Origin: Patescibacteria group bacterium | GTDB lineage: Bacteria; Patescibacteriota; Microgenomatia; UBA8517 | NCBI GenBank assembly: GCA_018826545.1 | Contig: JAHKAL010000065.1 | Span: forward strand, 1 to 5,626 | Length of the DNA: 5,626 bases | Direction: 5' to 3' | Part shown: piece by piece, positions 4,565-5,626 of the stretch | Position numbering within the stretch: the stretch's first letter is position 1 | How the letters are laid out: each line of letters opens with the position of its first letter | The notes under the pieces: generated by a model | Database searches by the model: none | Told to the model about the DNA's origin: nothing | Seen by the model: only the letters and a program-made list of their open reading frames with translations | Position numbers and translations under genes: made by a program

Positions 4565-5607
4565 ATCTTAATTCTCGTCAAAAACAGATAATTGAGCTAA
4601 TTGAAAGGAACAATACTCTTTCAAGACTACAAATTAAAGAAAAATTGGCAGACCAATTTCAGGCTTCCATACCAACAATTGCCCGCGATTTGGCTTACTT
4701 ACTGAAAAATGGATTAATTGCCATACACGGAAAAGGGAGAAATACCAACTATTCTCCTGTCAATGCTGCCCTTTTACTCAGATATTTTGATATTGATCAG
4801 TATTTTTCCTTAGATCCTGATCAAAGAACTAATGTTAAAAAATCATTTGATTTTAGTATTTTTACAAAACTTACCAGTTTATTAACTCCATTGGAAGCTG
4901 CAGAATTAAACAAAATTAACAAAAGTTTCGGCCGTGAGTCAGAATCCTTAAATAAAGACATTTATCTAAAAGAGATAGAGAGATTTGTTATTGAACTTTC
5001 CTGGAAATCATCAAAGATTGAAGGAAATACCTATTCTCTTTTAGATACAGAAACTTTAATTAAACATAAAATTGAAGCTAAGGGTCACTCGAAGGAAGAG
5101 GCCATAATGATTCTAAACCACAAAAAAGCATTCGAAAGTATTTTAACAAAAAGGGAAGATTATAAAACCCTGACATCTAAAAAAATTGCCGAACTTCATA
5201 ATTTTCTGACAAAAAATCTAAATGTATCTTCCGGAATCAGAAAACAAGCGGTTGGGATTACAGGAACTACCTACAAACCGCTCGATAATGAATGGCAAAT
5301 TCAGGAAGCAATGGAAAAACTCATAAGAGTTATTAATCAAACAAAGGATCCTTTAGAGAAAGCCCTTATCACAATCGCAATGATTTCATATATCCAACCT
5401 TTTGTTGACGGAAATAAAAGGACAGCTAGGATGTTAGCTAATGCCCTTCTTTTGACCAATGATTATTACCCACTTTCCTACAGAAGTGTAGATGAAACAT
5501 TTTATAAAAAAGCTTTAGTTCTTTTCTATGAACAAAATAGCCTTTATTATCTAAAACAAATTATTTTAGATCAATATAAATTTGCATTAAACACATATTT
5601 TAAGTAA
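4552..5607 (+). CDS. Winged-helix/Fic-domain fusion protein, probable autoregulator with His-to-Gln Fic motif
   Basis: A 351-residue cytoplasmic protein joining a DNA-binding domain to a Fic domain. Residues 7-70 form a winged helix, with a recognition helix around IPTIARDLAYLLKNGLI and a wing at HGKGRNTNYSP. A linker follows (about 75-135). The Fic part runs from about 140 to 335. It has an N-terminal inhibitory-type motif SSKIEGN (153-159, fitting [S/T]xxxE[G/N]), a flap around RKQAVGITGTTYKPL, and the active-site loop QPFVDGNKRTAR (282-293). Fic enzymes transfer AMP or related groups using the His of HPFx[D/E]GN[G/K]R. Here that position is Gln282 (codon CAA, 5395-5397) while the Asp, Gly, Asn and both Arg remain. 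Canonical AMPylation is therefore doubtful, and nucleotide sensing is an alternative. ATG 4552 was chosen over a TTG at 4474 because the latter would add residues encoded by the promoter. No Shine-Dalgarno sequence precedes the ATG. Confidence 0.9.
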   Translation: MIDTNLNSRQKQIIELIERNNTLSRLQIKEKLADQFQASIPTIARDLAYLLKNGLIAIHGKGRNTNYSPVNAALLLRYFDIDQYFSLDPDQRTNVKKSFDFSIFTKLTSLLTPLEAAELNKINKSFGRESESLNKDIYLKEIERFVIELSWKSSKIEGNTYSLLDTETLIKHKIEAKGHSKEEAIMILNHKKAFESILTKREDYKTLTSKKIAELHNFLTKNLNVSSGIRKQAVGITGTTYKPLDNEWQIQEAMEKLIRVINQTKDPLEKALITIAMISYIQPFVDGNKRTARMLANALLLTNDYYPLSYRSVDETFYKKALVLFYEQNSLYYLKQIILDQYKFALNTYFK

Positions 5608-5626
5608 AAAAATATTAAAAATATGA

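Noticed and set aside
1..5626. CRISPR arrays, insertion sequences, tRNA or rRNA genes
   Set aside because: No spaced repeat series, transposase motifs, terminal inverted repeats flanking a gene, or cloverleaf or rRNA-like segments were seen on either strand.

Overview
This AT-rich window, with short genes and tight spacing, looks like a chromosomal segment of a low-GC candidate-phyla (Patescibacteria/CPR-type) bacterium. The grounds are a secreted DUF5667-like protein with a Gly-rich tail, a DEAD-box helicase with a short Arg/Lys/Phe-rich N-terminal extension and almost no C-terminal domain, a stand-alone GIY-YIG protein and an orphan SET-domain protein. TGA is used as a stop (GIY-YIG gene), so this is not one of the lineages that recode TGA. 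The taxonomic call is inference from gene types I recall; no search was possible.

Layout. Everything from base 18 to 4344 is on the minus strand. Read in the direction of transcription it runs as follows: a BpsA-type branched-chain polyamine synthase (3358-4344); a possible 37-residue ORF (3273-3386) that overlaps both neighbours; a SET-domain lysine methyltransferase (2851-3273); a GIY-YIG protein (2554-2811); an exported DUF5667-like protein behind its own promoter (1733-2440), whose last repeat continues in another frame past the stop codon; an unexplained coding-like stretch (1440-1616) behind an extended -10 box; and a DEAD-box RNA helicase (18-1208) with a long, hairpin-containing leader. 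On the plus strand, divergent from bpsA, is a winged-helix/Fic fusion protein (4552-5607).

How the parts may work together. The bpsA-smORF-SET-GIY cluster has no visible terminator or strong internal promoter, so it reads as one transcription unit. BpsA uses decarboxylated SAM and the SET protein uses SAM, but no further link is shown. The helicase is probably made from a promoter about 170 bases upstream, which gives a structured 5' leader like those known to regulate some cold-shock helicases. The most distinctive locus is the Fic gene. Its promoter and first codons carry three copies of TGATACGA (one inverted, two direct copies 22 bp apart), its product starts with a DNA-binding winged helix, and its Fic motif has Gln where the catalytic His normally lies. 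This suggests an autoregulated transcription factor built on a non-canonical Fic fold.
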